Shown here: one piece after another, positions 24,608 to 33,887 of the stretch | How the letters are laid out: each line of letters starts with the position of its first letter | How positions within the stretch are numbered: the first letter of the stretch is position 1 | From: Mycolicibacterium flavescens | Lineage (GTDB): Bacteria > Actinomycetota > Actinomycetes > Mycobacteriales > Mycobacteriaceae | Reading direction: 5' to 3' | DNA: 64,000 bases | NCBI RefSeq assembly: GCF_001722335.1 | Contig: NZ_MIHA01000006.1 | Location: 1 to 64,000, forward strand | Notes under the pieces: generated by a model | Databases searched by the model: none | What the model saw: the letters and a program-made list of their open reading frames with translations, nothing else | What the model was told of the DNA's origin: nothing | Made by a program: the position numbers and the translations under genes

Positions 24608-27040
24608 ATGCCGAAAGTGGTTGTGATCGGTGCCGGCATCGTCGGCACCTCGCTCGCCGACGAGCTGACCGTGCGCGGCTGTACCGATGTCACGGTCCTC
24701 GACCGCGGCCCGCTCTTCGCCACCGGCGGGTCGACGTCACACGCGCCGGGCCTGGTGTTCCAGACCAACCCGTCGAAGACGATGACCGGGTTCGCCCGCT
24801 ACACCGTCGAGAAGTTCTCGGGGTTGGCCCACCCGGATGGGTGGGCGTTCAACACGGTCGGCGGTCTGGAGGTCGCCACCACACCGGAACGCTGGGCGGA
24901 TCTGCACCGCAAGGCTGGGTGGGCCGCCGCATGGGGGATCGAGGGGCGGCTGCTCGAGCCCGCGGACTGCGTGCGGCTGCATCCGCTGCTGGACCGCGAC
25001 CAGATCCTCGGCGGTTTCCACACCCCCGCCGACGGGCTCGCCAAAGCCGTCCGCGCCGCCGAAGCCCAAGCGGGCCAGGCGATCTCACGCGGTGCCCAGT
25101 TCCGACCGCACACCGAGGTGCTCGACATCGTGCACACCGGCGGACGGGTCAGCGGGGTGCGCACCGCCGACGGTGTCGTCGAGGCCGACATCGTGGTCTG
25201 TGCCGCAGGCTTCTGGGGTGCAGAAATCGCCGAGCGGGTCGGGCTGGTGCTGCCGCTGGTCCCGATGGCACATCAGTACGCGCGCACCGGGCGCATCGAG
25301 GCACTGGTCGGGCGCAACACCCAACGAAGTGAAGCGGGCCTGCCGATCCTGCGGCACCAGGACCGCGACCTGTACTTCCGCGAACACGTCGACCGGATCG
25401 GGATCGGCTCCTACAGCCACCAGCCGATGCCGGTCGACATCGCCACCCTGATGGCCGACAGCGCCGGCGAACCGATGCCGTCGATGCTGCCCTTCACCGA
25501 GGACGACTTCACCCCGGCCTGGCGGGCGGCGCGCACACTGATTCCCGCACTGGGAGATTCGAAGGTCGAAGAGGCGTTCAACGGCATCTTCTCGTTCACC
25601 CCGGACGGGTTCTCGATCATGGGCGAGCACCGCGACCTGTCCGGCTTCTGGGTGGCCGAGGCGGTGTGGGTGACGCACTCGGCCGGTGTCGCCAGGGCCA
25701 CCGCCGAGTGGATCCTCGACGGCGCCCCCTCGGTCGACGTGCACGAGTGCGACCTGTACCGCTTCGAGGACGTCGCGCGCAGCCCACGGTTCGTCATGCA
25801 GACCAGCACACAGGCGTTCGTCGAGGTCTACGACATCGTCCACCCGTACCAGTTCCGCACGGCGCTGCGCGGTCTGCGTACCAGCCCGTTCTACGCGCGC
25901 CAGCGCGAACTCGGCGCCTACTTCTATGAGGGTGGCGGATGGGAACGTCCCGCCTGGTACGAGGCGAACGCCGCTGTGGCGCAGCAACTCTTCGACTACG
26001 GGTTGGCCTGCCCGCCGCGCGACGAGTGGTCGGCGCGCTACTGGTCGCCGATCTCGATCGCCGAAGCCCACCTCACCCGCGAGCGGGTCGCCATGTACGA
26101 CATGACGCCGCTGACCCGCTACGAGGTCACCGGACCCGACGCGACGGCGTTCCTGCAGGCGATGACCACCAACAACGTCGACAAGAGCGTCGGGTCGGTC
26201 ACCTACACCCTGCTGCTCGACGAAAACGGCGGCATCCGAAGCGATATCACCGTCGCCCGGCTGGCCGAGCGGCGCTACCAGGTCGCGGTCAACTCGCCGC
26301 TGGACTACGACTGGCTTCTCCGCCACGCACCCGACGGCGTGACGATCCGCGACATCACCGGGGGCACCTGCGGAATCGGGGTGTGGGGGCCGCGAGCCCG
26401 AAACATGGTGCAACCGCTGTGCGCCGACGACCTGTCCCACGAGGCGTTCAAGTACTTCCGGGCCAGACAGACATACCTCGGCGCCATCCCGGTCACCATG
26501 CTGCGGGTGTCCTATGTCGGCGAACTCGGATGGGAGATCTACACCAGCGCCGAATACGGTGCGGCGCTGTGGGATCTGCTCTACGACGCGGGAAAGCCGC
26601 ACGGGGTCGTCGCCGCGGGCCGGATCGCGTTCAACAGCCTGCGCATCGAAAAGGGCTACCGGCTGTCGGGCACCGACATCACCACCGAACACCACCCCGC
26701 GGCGGCCGGGCTGCAGTTCGCGGTCCGCGCGGACAAGGACTTCATCGGTAAGGCCGCGCTGGACACCGCGCCGCGAACCCTGTTGCGCAGCATCGTCTTC
26801 GACGACCCGGCCGCCGTCGCGCTGGGCAAGGAGGCGGTCTACGTCGACGACCGGTGCGTCGGCTACACCACCAGCGCCGGATACTCGGCCACCGTCGGCC
26901 GCACCATCGCCTACGCGTGGCTGCCTGCACACATCGCCGTCGGGGACACCGTCGTCGTCGACTACCGCGGGACCCGGCACACCGCCGTCGTGCACGCCGA
27001 TCCGGTGGTGGATCCCGACATGGCACGGATCAGGCGGTGA
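24608..27040 (+). CDS. FAD-dependent oxidoreductase/GcvT fusion, dimethylglycine dehydrogenase-like
   Basis: An 810-residue two-part enzyme. The N-terminal DAO domain binds FAD ([17 protein letters not shown], residues 3-19; [13 protein letters not shown] near 360), followed by the FAO_M middle region and a GcvT-like folate domain (about residue 420 to the end, including [16 protein letters not shown] and [13 protein letters not shown]). Such proteins demethylate dimethylglycine or sarcosine and pass the one-carbon unit to tetrahydrofolate. ATG 24608 is chosen because the Rossmann motif starts immediately and the operator lies upstream. In this operon it should take dimethylglycine to sarcosine. 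The stop overlaps solA. Confidence 0.85.
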   Translation: MPKVVVIGAGIVGTSLADELTVRGCTDVTVLDRGPLFATGGSTSHAPGLVFQTNPSKTMTGFARYTVEKFSGLAHPDGWAFNTVGGLEVATTPERWADLHRKAGWAAAWGIEGRLLEPADCVRLHPLLDRDQILGGFHTPADGLAKAVRAAEAQAGQAISRGAQFRPHTEVLDIVHTGGRVSGVRTADGVVEADIVVCAAGFWGAEIAERVGLVLPLVPMAHQYARTGRIEALVGRNTQRSEAGLPILRHQDRDLYFREHVDRIGIGSYSHQPMPVDIATLMADSAGEPMPSMLPFTEDDFTPAWRAARTLIPALGDSKVEEAFNGIFSFTPDGFSIMGEHRDLSGFWVAEAVWVTHSAGVARATAEWILDGAPSVDVHECDLYRFEDVARSPRFVMQTSTQAFVEVYDIVHPYQFRTALRGLRTSPFYARQRELGAYFYEGGGWERPAWYEANAAVAQQLFDYGLACPPRDEWSARYWSPISIAEAHLTRERVAMYDMTPLTRYEVTGPDATAFLQAMTTNNVDKSVGSVTYTLLLDENGGIRSDITVARLAERRYQVAVNSPLDYDWLLRHAPDGVTIRDITGGTCGIGVWGPRARNMVQPLCADDLSHEAFKYFRARQTYLGAIPVTMLRVSYVGELGWEIYTSAEYGAALWDLLYDAGKPHGVVAAGRIAFNSLRIEKGYRLSGTDITTEHHPAAAGLQFAVRADKDFIGKAALDTAPRTLLRSIVFDDPAAVALGKEAVYVDDRCVGYTTSAGYSATVGRTIAYAWLPAHIAVGDTVVVDYRGTRHTAVVHADPVVDPDMARIRR

Positions 27041-28194
27041 GCGCCGTGACTTTCGACGCGACGACATACGACGTGATCGTGATCGGCGTCGGGGGGATGG
27101 GCAGCGCGGCCGCCTACCACCTGGCCGCCCGCGGGCAGCGGGTGCTCGGTCTGGAGAAGTTCACCCCGGCCCACGACCGCGGCTCCAGCCACGGCGGGTC
27201 GCGCATCATCCGCCAGTCCTACTTCGAGGACCCGGCCTACGTCCCGCTGCTGCTGCGCGCCTACGAACTGTGGGACGAACTCGCCGCCACCAGCGGCCGC
27301 GACGTGTACCGGATCACCGGAGGGCTGTTCATCGGCCCGCCGGACTGCCTGACCGTCTCGGGCAGCCTGCGGGCCAGCCGCCAGTGGGACCTTCCGCACG
27401 ACGTGCTCGACGCGACCGAGATCCGCACGCGGTTCCCGACCTTCACACCCGCGCCCACCGACATCGCGCTCTACGAGGCCCAAGCGGGCTTCGCGCGGCC
27501 CGAACTGACAGTGCAGGCCCACATCGACCTCGCCGAGGCGGCCGGGGCCACACTGCGTTTCGGCGAGGAGGTCCTCGACTGGTCCGGCGACACGGGCGGC
27601 GTCACCGTGCGTACAGCCGAGACCAGCTACCGGGCCGGGCAACTCGTGATCTGCCCCGGAGCGTGGGCACCGCAGCTGCTCGCCGAGTTCGGCATCCCGA
27701 TCACCGTCGAACGTCAGGTGCTGTACTGGCTCGACCCCGTCGGCGGCACGGCACCGTTCGTCGAGCACCCGATCTTCATCGAGGAGAACCCCGACGGGAT
27801 GCAGATCTACGGCTTCCCGGCGATCGACGGCGCCCGCGGCGGTGTGAAGGTCGCGTTCTTCCGCAAGGGCGTGGTCTGCACCCCCGAAACCATCGACCGC
27901 ACCGTCTACGACCACGAGATCGCCGAGATGCGTTCCCGCGCGGCCGATCTGCTACCCGCACTCGACGGGCCGTGCGTGCACACCGCCACCTGCATGTACT
28001 CCAACACCCCCGATCAGCACTTCGTGATCGCGCGCCACCCCGACAGCGTCAACGTCACGGTGGCGTGCGGATTCTCCGGACACGGCTTCAAATTCGTCCC
28101 GGTGGTCGGCGAGATCCTCGCCGACCTGGCCACCACCGGCGAAACCAGCCATCCCATCGCACTGTTCGACCCCAAGCGACTGGTGAGCGTATGA
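27037..28194 (+). CDS. solA: Monomeric sarcosine oxidase / N-methyl-L-tryptophan oxidase family
   Basis: A 385-residue flavoprotein oxidase. FAD-binding motif [16 protein letters not shown] (from about residue 15), the [20 protein letters not shown] substrate-side segment, the covalent flavin cysteine in [10 protein letters not shown] (Cys319, matching Cys315 of monomeric sarcosine oxidase) and [15 protein letters not shown] are present. It demethylates N-methyl amino acids producing H2O2 and formaldehyde; here it should convert sarcosine to glycine. GTG 27037 gives a GTGA overlap with the upstream gene; GTG 27046 is an alternative. Confidence 0.86.
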   Translation: MSAVTFDATTYDVIVIGVGGMGSAAAYHLAARGQRVLGLEKFTPAHDRGSSHGGSRIIRQSYFEDPAYVPLLLRAYELWDELAATSGRDVYRITGGLFIGPPDCLTVSGSLRASRQWDLPHDVLDATEIRTRFPTFTPAPTDIALYEAQAGFARPELTVQAHIDLAEAAGATLRFGEEVLDWSGDTGGVTVRTAETSYRAGQLVICPGAWAPQLLAEFGIPITVERQVLYWLDPVGGTAPFVEHPIFIEENPDGMQIYGFPAIDGARGGVKVAFFRKGVVCTPETIDRTVYDHEIAEMRSRAADLLPALDGPCVHTATCMYSNTPDQHFVIARHPDSVNVTVACGFSGHGFKFVPVVGEILADLATTGETSHPIALFDPKRLVSV

Positions 28195-29339
28195 CGAGCG
28201 AGACCCCGCCACTGCTGAACCCGCCCGCGCTGCGCACCACCCTGGGCGGCGACTACTACGTCAGCGACGCCGTCTTCGCCGCCGAGCAGGAGCGCATCTT
28301 CGAGGCCTCGTGGATCTGCGCGGTGCGTTGCTCCGACCTCGCGACCCCCGGCCGCTTCCAGAAGGTGCAGGTCGGCCGCGAGAGCGTGCTGCTGGTCCGC
28401 GGCCGCGACGGGCTGCTGCGGGCCTTCCTCAACATCTGCCGGCACCGCGGCGCGCAACTGTGCACGGAACCGGAGGGCACGGTTCGGCGCTACTTCCGGT
28501 GTCCGTACCACTCGTGGACCTACGGGTTGGACGGCAAGCTCACCGCCGCGCCCAACCTGGCCGCGCTGACCGACGAGACCGGGGCGCCGATCGACCGGTA
28601 CCGCTACGGCCTGGTCCCGGTCGCGCTGACCGAGTGGCTCGGCTACGCCTGGGTGTGCCTGTTGGACACCCCGCCCCCGTTCGACGACGTGACCGCCGAG
28701 GCCACCCGCGCGCTGGGTGATCCCGACGCGATCAACCGCTACGGCATCGGCGGACTCGACGTGGGCCGACGCATCGTCTACGACGTCGCCGCGAACTGGA
28801 AGCTGATCGTCGAGAACTTCATGGAGTGCTACCACTGCAGCTCGATCCACCCCGAACTCGTCGGTGTGCTGCCGGAGTTCAGCCGTGGGGTCGCGGCGCA
28901 GGCCAGCGACGGCGCCGGCGCCGAATTCGGCTCGCACATCGAAGGATTCACCGTGGACGGGGCAGCCGGCTTCGACCGGCTTCCGGGGATCACCGACGAA
29001 CAGGACCGCCGCTACTACGCGGTCACCGTCAAACCGACGGTGTTCGTCAACCTGGTGCCCGACCACATCATCTTCCACCGGATGTACCCGCTGTCACCGG
29101 TCCGCACCGTCGTCGAGTGCGACTGGCTCTACACCGCCGACGTCCTGGCCTCCGGCCGCGACGTCTCGGCGAGCGTGGAGTTGTTCCACCGCGTCAACCG
29201 GCAGGACTTCGACGCGTGCGAGCGAACTCAACCGTCGATGACCTCGCGGGCCTACCGGCACGGCGGCGTACTCGTCCCCACCGAACACCACATCGCGAGC
29301 TTCCACGAGTGGGTAGTGTCGCGTCTTGATGAACGGTGA
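28191..29339 (+). CDS. Rieske oxygenase alpha subunit, probable glycine betaine monooxygenase
   Basis: A 382-residue ring-hydroxylase-type oxygenase. Rieske 2Fe-2S ligands are Cys83, His85, Cys104 and His107 (CRH and CPYH); the mononuclear iron histidines are His215 and His220 in [10 protein letters not shown], with a further Asp later (DFDACE). The family includes GbcA, which oxidises glycine betaine to dimethylglycine and formaldehyde, and choline or carnitine monooxygenases. The neighbours make GbcA the best guess. A reductase component is needed but is not encoded in the operon. ATG 28191 overlaps the previous stop by ATGA. Confidence 0.85.
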   Translation: MTSETPPLLNPPALRTTLGGDYYVSDAVFAAEQERIFEASWICAVRCSDLATPGRFQKVQVGRESVLLVRGRDGLLRAFLNICRHRGAQLCTEPEGTVRRYFRCPYHSWTYGLDGKLTAAPNLAALTDETGAPIDRYRYGLVPVALTEWLGYAWVCLLDTPPPFDDVTAEATRALGDPDAINRYGIGGLDVGRRIVYDVAANWKLIVENFMECYHCSSIHPELVGVLPEFSRGVAAQASDGAGAEFGSHIEGFTVDGAAGFDRLPGITDEQDRRYYAVTVKPTVFVNLVPDHIIFHRMYPLSPVRTVVECDWLYTADVLASGRDVSASVELFHRVNRQDFDACERTQPSMTSRAYRHGGVLVPTEHHIASFHEWVVSRLDER

Positions 29340-30810
29340 ACCCGACCTCCTGATCGGCGGGACGTGGCGGCGCGCCTCGGACAGGGGGACCCGCGACATC
29401 CTCAACCCGGCCGACGGCAGCGTCGCGGCCGTGGTCGACGAGGCCACCCCAGACGACGCCCGCGCCGCCGTGGCCGCCGCCCGGGCCGCCTTCGACGACG
29501 GGGCCTGGCGCGCAACGCCCGACCGCGCGGCACTGCTGCACCGGATCGCCGACCTGCTGCAGCGCGACAAGGAGCCGCTGGCGCGGCTGGAGACCGTGGA
29601 CACCGGAAAGACCCTGGCCGAGAGCCGGATCGACATCGACGACGTCACCTCGGTGTTCCGGTACTACGCCCACCTGATCGGCGCGGAATCCGACCGCCTC
29701 GTCGATGTCGGCGATCCCGCGGTGGTCAGCCGGGTGGTGCGCGAACCCGTCGGGGTCTGCGTGCTGATCGCGCCGTGGAACTATCCGCTGCTGCAGATGT
29801 CGTGGAAAGTGGCCCCCGCGTTGGCCGCCGGCTGCACGATGGTCGCCAAGCCCAGCGAGGTGACCCCGCTGAGCACCATCGCGTTCACGCACCTGCTCGA
29901 GGAGGCCGGCGTTCCGCCGTCGGTGGTCAACCTGGTGCAGGGCAGCGGCGCCGTGCTGGGGCAGGCGCTGACCGACAACCCCGACGTCGACTTCATCTCG
30001 TTCACCGGCGGACTGGCCACCGGCCGCGTCATCGCCAGGACCGCCGCCGAGCACGTGACCAAGGTGGCGCTCGAACTGGGCGGCAAGAATCCGCACCTCG
30101 TGTTCGCCGACATCGGCGCCGAGGGCTGGGACAGCGCCGTCGACCACGTGCTGACCGGGGTGTTCCTGCACTCCGGGCAGGTGTGCTCGGCGGGCACCCG
30201 GCTCATCGTCGAGCAGTCCATCGCCGACGACTTCGTCGCCGACCTGGCCGCTCGCGCCGAGAAGATCCGGATCGGCGACGGTATGGACCCCGCCAGCGAA
30301 ACCGGTCCGCTGGTCTCCACGCAGCACCGCGACAAAGTCGAAGCCCATGTGGCGCAAGGCATCAGCGAGGGCGCGACGCTGGTGACCGGCGGCTCACGGC
30401 CGGCCGACCCCGCGCTGGCCGACGGATACTTCTTTCTGCCGACCATCTTCGACCACTGCGACCGGACGATGCGAATCGTGGCCGAGGAGACGTTCGGTCC
30501 TATCCTCACAGTCGAACGGTTCACCAACGAGTCCGAGGCAATCAGCCTCGGCAACGACACGAAATACGGTCTCGCCGCGGGCGTTCGCACGTCCGACTCC
30601 GCGCGGGGCGAACGTGTGGTGCGGGCACTGCGGCACGGCACGGTGTGGCTCAACGATTTCGGGTACTACACCGCGGCAGCGGAGTGGGGCGGATTCGGCA
30701 GGTCGGGCAACGGCCGCGAACTCGGACCCACCGGCCTCGCGGAATACCAGGAGCTCAAGCACATCTGGCACAACACCGCGCCTGCGCCCGCGGGCTGGTT
30801 CAAAGGATAG
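29329..30810 (+). CDS. Aldehyde dehydrogenase, probable betaine aldehyde dehydrogenase
   Basis: A 493-residue NAD(P)-dependent aldehyde dehydrogenase. Catalytic Cys286 (GQVCSAGTRL) and general base Glu249 (ALELGGKNPH) are in place, with IAPWNYPLLQMSWK and FTGGLATG for cofactor binding and EETFGPILTV later. Neighbouring choline dehydrogenase and betaine oxygenase genes point to betaine aldehyde as substrate (BetB role). ATG 29329 overlaps the end of the Rieske gene by 11 bp; TTG 29326 is a less likely start. Confidence 0.87.
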   Translation: MNGEPDLLIGGTWRRASDRGTRDILNPADGSVAAVVDEATPDDARAAVAAARAAFDDGAWRATPDRAALLHRIADLLQRDKEPLARLETVDTGKTLAESRIDIDDVTSVFRYYAHLIGAESDRLVDVGDPAVVSRVVREPVGVCVLIAPWNYPLLQMSWKVAPALAAGCTMVAKPSEVTPLSTIAFTHLLEEAGVPPSVVNLVQGSGAVLGQALTDNPDVDFISFTGGLATGRVIARTAAEHVTKVALELGGKNPHLVFADIGAEGWDSAVDHVLTGVFLHSGQVCSAGTRLIVEQSIADDFVADLAARAEKIRIGDGMDPASETGPLVSTQHRDKVEAHVAQGISEGATLVTGGSRPADPALADGYFFLPTIFDHCDRTMRIVAEETFGPILTVERFTNESEAISLGNDTKYGLAAGVRTSDSARGERVVRALRHGTVWLNDFGYYTAAAEWGGFGRSGNGRELGPTGLAEYQELKHIWHNTAPAPAGWFKG

Positions 30811-30816
30811 ACCTTC

Positions 30817-32352
30817 ATGGTGATCAAACAGCCCCACGCCGACAGCGGTCTCGAGGACTTCGGCTACCGCGAGTCGCTGGACCGCAGCATCGGCAAGTTC
30901 GCCAGCTTCGCCGCCGGCGTCAGCTACATCTCGATCCTGACCGGCACCTTCCAGCTGTTCTACTTCGGTTTCGGCACGGCAGGACCGGCCTACCTGTGGT
31001 CGTGGCCCATGGTGTTCGTCGGGCAGATGGCCGTCGCGCTGTGCTTCATGGAACTGGCGGCCAAGTATCCCGTCGCGGGCTCGGTCTACAACTGGAGCAA
31101 GAAACTGGCCAGCCGGCTGGTCGGCTGGACCTCGGGCTGGTTGATGCTGACCGCGTCGATCGTGACGATCTCGGCGGTGGCGCTGGCCTACCAGCTCAAC
31201 CTGCCGCGGCTGTGGAGCGGATTCCAGATCATCGGGGACGGCAGCGGCACCTACGACTACGCGGCCAACGCCGTCCTGCTCGGCTCGCTGCTGATCGTGT
31301 TCACCACCCTGGTCAACGCGCTCGGCGTGCGGCTGATGTCGCGGATCAACTCCAGCGGAGTGTTCATCGAGCTGATCGCCGCGGTGCTGATCGTGTTCCT
31401 GCTGGCCATCAACGCCCAGAACAGCCCCCAGATCTTCTTCTCCACCAACGGCTACGGCGCCGGCGAGAGCATGGGCTTCCTCGGGGCGTTCCTGATCGCG
31501 TCGCTGGCCTCGGGCTACGTGATGTACGGGTTCGACACCGCCAGCTCGCTGGGGGAGGAGACCGTCGAACCGCGCCGCACCGCGCCCAAGGCGATCGCCA
31601 GGGCCATCCTCGCGTCGTTCGTGATCGGCGGCGGCATCCTGGTTTTCGCGGTGATGGCCGCACCGAACCTGGCCGACCCGCAGCTCGGCGAGAGCAGCGG
31701 CGGCCTGCAGTACATCGTCGAGCAGGTCATGTGGGGGCCGCTGGGCAAGATCTTTTTGGCCTGCATCGTGGTCGCGGTGACGGTGTGCTGCCTGGCCGTG
31801 CACACCGCCGCGATCCGGCTGACGTTCGCGATGGCCCGCGACAACGCGCTGCCGTTCGGCGAGCGACTGGCCACCGTGCACCCCAAGACGCAGACCCCGA
31901 TCGTGCCCGCGGTCACCATCGGGATCATCGCGATCGTCATCCTGGTCATCAACATCGGCCAGCCCAAGATCTTCACCGTGCTGACCTCGATCGCGATCAT
32001 CATGATCTACCTGGCCTACCTGATGGTGACCGGGCCGATGCTCAAGAAACGGCTCAGAGGGGAGTGGCCGCCGAAGGACCTCAAAGAAGGCGGCTACTTC
32101 ACGATGGGCCGCTGGGGGCTGGCGGTCAACATCGTCGCCGTCGTCTGGGGCATCGGGATGGCGCTGAACCTGGCGTGGCCGCGCTCGGCGGTCTACGGCG
32201 ACCCCTGGTACAACACGTGGGGCGCGTTCGTCTACATCGGTGTGATCGCCGGCGCCGGGCTGCTGTGGTACGCCGTCAAGGGCCGACACCACATCGGATG
32301 CCTCGAATCCCACGCTATGACAACCAGATCCGAGGCGGTGGAGCAGCCCTGA
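30817..32352 (+). CDS. APC-superfamily amino acid/choline permease
   Basis: A 511-residue inner-membrane permease with about twelve helices. APC features: GKFASFAAGVSYISILTG in helix 1, MELAAKYPVAGSVYNWSKKL after helix 2, and YGFDTASSLGEETVEPRRTAPKAI in loop 6-7 (read as two parts). Members of this amino acid/GABA/choline transporter branch occur in choline and amine catabolic operons. It probably brings the operon's substrate into the cell; choline, betaine and carnitine are all possible. The stop overlaps the next start (TGATG). Confidence 0.85.
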   Translation: MVIKQPHADSGLEDFGYRESLDRSIGKFASFAAGVSYISILTGTFQLFYFGFGTAGPAYLWSWPMVFVGQMAVALCFMELAAKYPVAGSVYNWSKKLASRLVGWTSGWLMLTASIVTISAVALAYQLNLPRLWSGFQIIGDGSGTYDYAANAVLLGSLLIVFTTLVNALGVRLMSRINSSGVFIELIAAVLIVFLLAINAQNSPQIFFSTNGYGAGESMGFLGAFLIASLASGYVMYGFDTASSLGEETVEPRRTAPKAIARAILASFVIGGGILVFAVMAAPNLADPQLGESSGGLQYIVEQVMWGPLGKIFLACIVVAVTVCCLAVHTAAIRLTFAMARDNALPFGERLATVHPKTQTPIVPAVTIGIIAIVILVINIGQPKIFTVLTSIAIIMIYLAYLMVTGPMLKKRLRGEWPPKDLKEGGYFTMGRWGLAVNIVAVVWGIGMALNLAWPRSAVYGDPWYNTWGAFVYIGVIAGAGLLWYAVKGRHHIGCLESHAMTTRSEAVEQP

Positions 32353-33887
32353 TGGGTTCCGATGCGACGCAGGCAGGCACCTTCGACTACGTGATCGCGG
32401 GCGGCGGCACCGCCGGATGCGTGCTGGCCGCTCGGTTGTCGGAGGACCCCGACGTCACGGTGTGCCTGCTCGAGGCCGGGCCGTCTGACGTCGGTGACGA
32501 CGACATCCTGGTGCTCTCCGAATGGATGCACCTGCTCGACTCCGGCTACGACTGGGACTATCCGGTCGAACCGCAGGAGCGCGGCAACTCGTTCATGCGC
32601 CACGCACGCGCCAAGGTGCTCGGCGGCTGCTCGTCGCACAACTCGTGCATCGCGTTCTGGCCGCCGGCCGAAGCGCTCGACGAATGGATCGAGATGGGCG
32701 CGACCGGATGGGGCGCCGACGACGTGCTGCCGCTGACCCGCAGGCTCACCGAGACGGTGCTGCTGCGCGACGTACCACCCGAAGACCCCTGCGGCGTAGC
32801 GGTTCTCGAGGCCGCCGCGATGGTCGGCCTGCCGACCGTCTCGTTCAACCGCGGTGAGACCGTGCGCAGCGGCGCCGGCTGGTTCCAGATCAACGCCTCG
32901 GCCGATGGGCTGCGGATGTCGTCGTCGCGGGCGTTTCTGCACCCGATCCTCGGCACCCGCCGCAACCTCGAGGTGCGCACAAAGTGCTGGGTCGCCGAGA
33001 TCCTGTTCGACGACACCCGCGCCGCCACCGGAGTGCGCTACCAGAGGCCGGACCTGACCGGCTACGACGTGGTGACCGCCCGACGCGAGGTCATCCTCAC
33101 CGCCGGCGCGATCGACACACCGAAACTGTTGATGCTCTCCGGGATCGGGCCCGCCGAGCACCTGCGCGAGTTCGGCATCGACGTCCGGGTCGACTCGCCG
33201 GGCGTCGGGGCCAACCTCGACGACCACGTCGAGGGCCTGGTGTTCTGGGAGGCCGCGCAGCCGATGGTGACGACCTCGACGCAGTGGTGGGAAATCGGCC
33301 TGTTCACCTGTGTCGACGACGGATGCACCCAGCCCGACCTGATGATGCACTACGGCAGCGTGCCGTTCGACATGAACACTCTCCGGCACGGCTACCCGAC
33401 GACCGACAACGGTTTCTGCCTGACCCCCAACGTCACTCAGGGCCGCTCCCGGGGCACCGTGCGGCTGCGCACCCGCGACTTCCGGGACCGCGCGCGGGTG
33501 GATCCGCGGTACTTCACCGACCCCGACGGCTACGACGAACGCATCATGCTGGCCGGGGTGCGGCTGGCCCGCACGATCGCCGAACAGCCCCCGATGGCGC
33601 CGTGGGTCGGCCGCGAACTGGCCCCGGGCCCGCAGGCCACCACCGACGACGAACTGCTCGACTACATCCACAAGTGCCACAACACCGTCTACCACCCGGC
33701 CGCGACCGCCCGGATGGGCGCGGCGGACGACCCGATGGCGGTGCTCGACCCCGCGCTGCGGGTCAAGGGCGTGACGGGGCTGCGGGTGGTCGACGCCTCG
33801 GCGATGCCGAAACTGCCCGCGGTCAACCCGAACATCACCGTGATGACGATGGCGGAGAAGTGTGCCGAACTCATCCGAAGTCCGTGA
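32352..33887 (+). CDS. GMC oxidoreductase, probable choline dehydrogenase
   Basis: A 511-residue glucose-methanol-choline oxidoreductase. FAD motif VIAGGGTAGCVLAARLSEDP (residues about 15-34), the GMC signatures KVLGGCSSHNSCIAFWP and ILTAGAIDTPKLLMLSGIGP, catalytic His in YHPAATARMG and the final VNPNITVMTMAEKCAELI. BetA-type enzymes oxidise choline to betaine aldehyde and sometimes onward. Four residues of variation around the active site cannot be judged from reading. It sits between the permease and the CBS protein and completes the choline-to-glycine path. Confidence 0.86.
   Translation: MGSDATQAGTFDYVIAGGGTAGCVLAARLSEDPDVTVCLLEAGPSDVGDDDILVLSEWMHLLDSGYDWDYPVEPQERGNSFMRHARAKVLGGCSSHNSCIAFWPPAEALDEWIEMGATGWGADDVLPLTRRLTETVLLRDVPPEDPCGVAVLEAAAMVGLPTVSFNRGETVRSGAGWFQINASADGLRMSSSRAFLHPILGTRRNLEVRTKCWVAEILFDDTRAATGVRYQRPDLTGYDVVTARREVILTAGAIDTPKLLMLSGIGPAEHLREFGIDVRVDSPGVGANLDDHVEGLVFWEAAQPMVTTSTQWWEIGLFTCVDDGCTQPDLMMHYGSVPFDMNTLRHGYPTTDNGFCLTPNVTQGRSRGTVRLRTRDFRDRARVDPRYFTDPDGYDERIMLAGVRLARTIAEQPPMAPWVGRELAPGPQATTDDELLDYIHKCHNTVYHPAATARMGAADDPMAVLDPALRVKGVTGLRVVDASAMPKLPAVNPNITVMTMAEKCAELIRSP

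Noticed and set aside
29364-32351. Open frame upstream of choline dehydrogenase that could give a 1,500-residue fusion
   Set aside because: The extra 990 residues are Arg/Pro-rich shadow of the aldehyde dehydrogenase and permease genes; the GMC domain has a good ATG at 32352 in a TGATG overlap.
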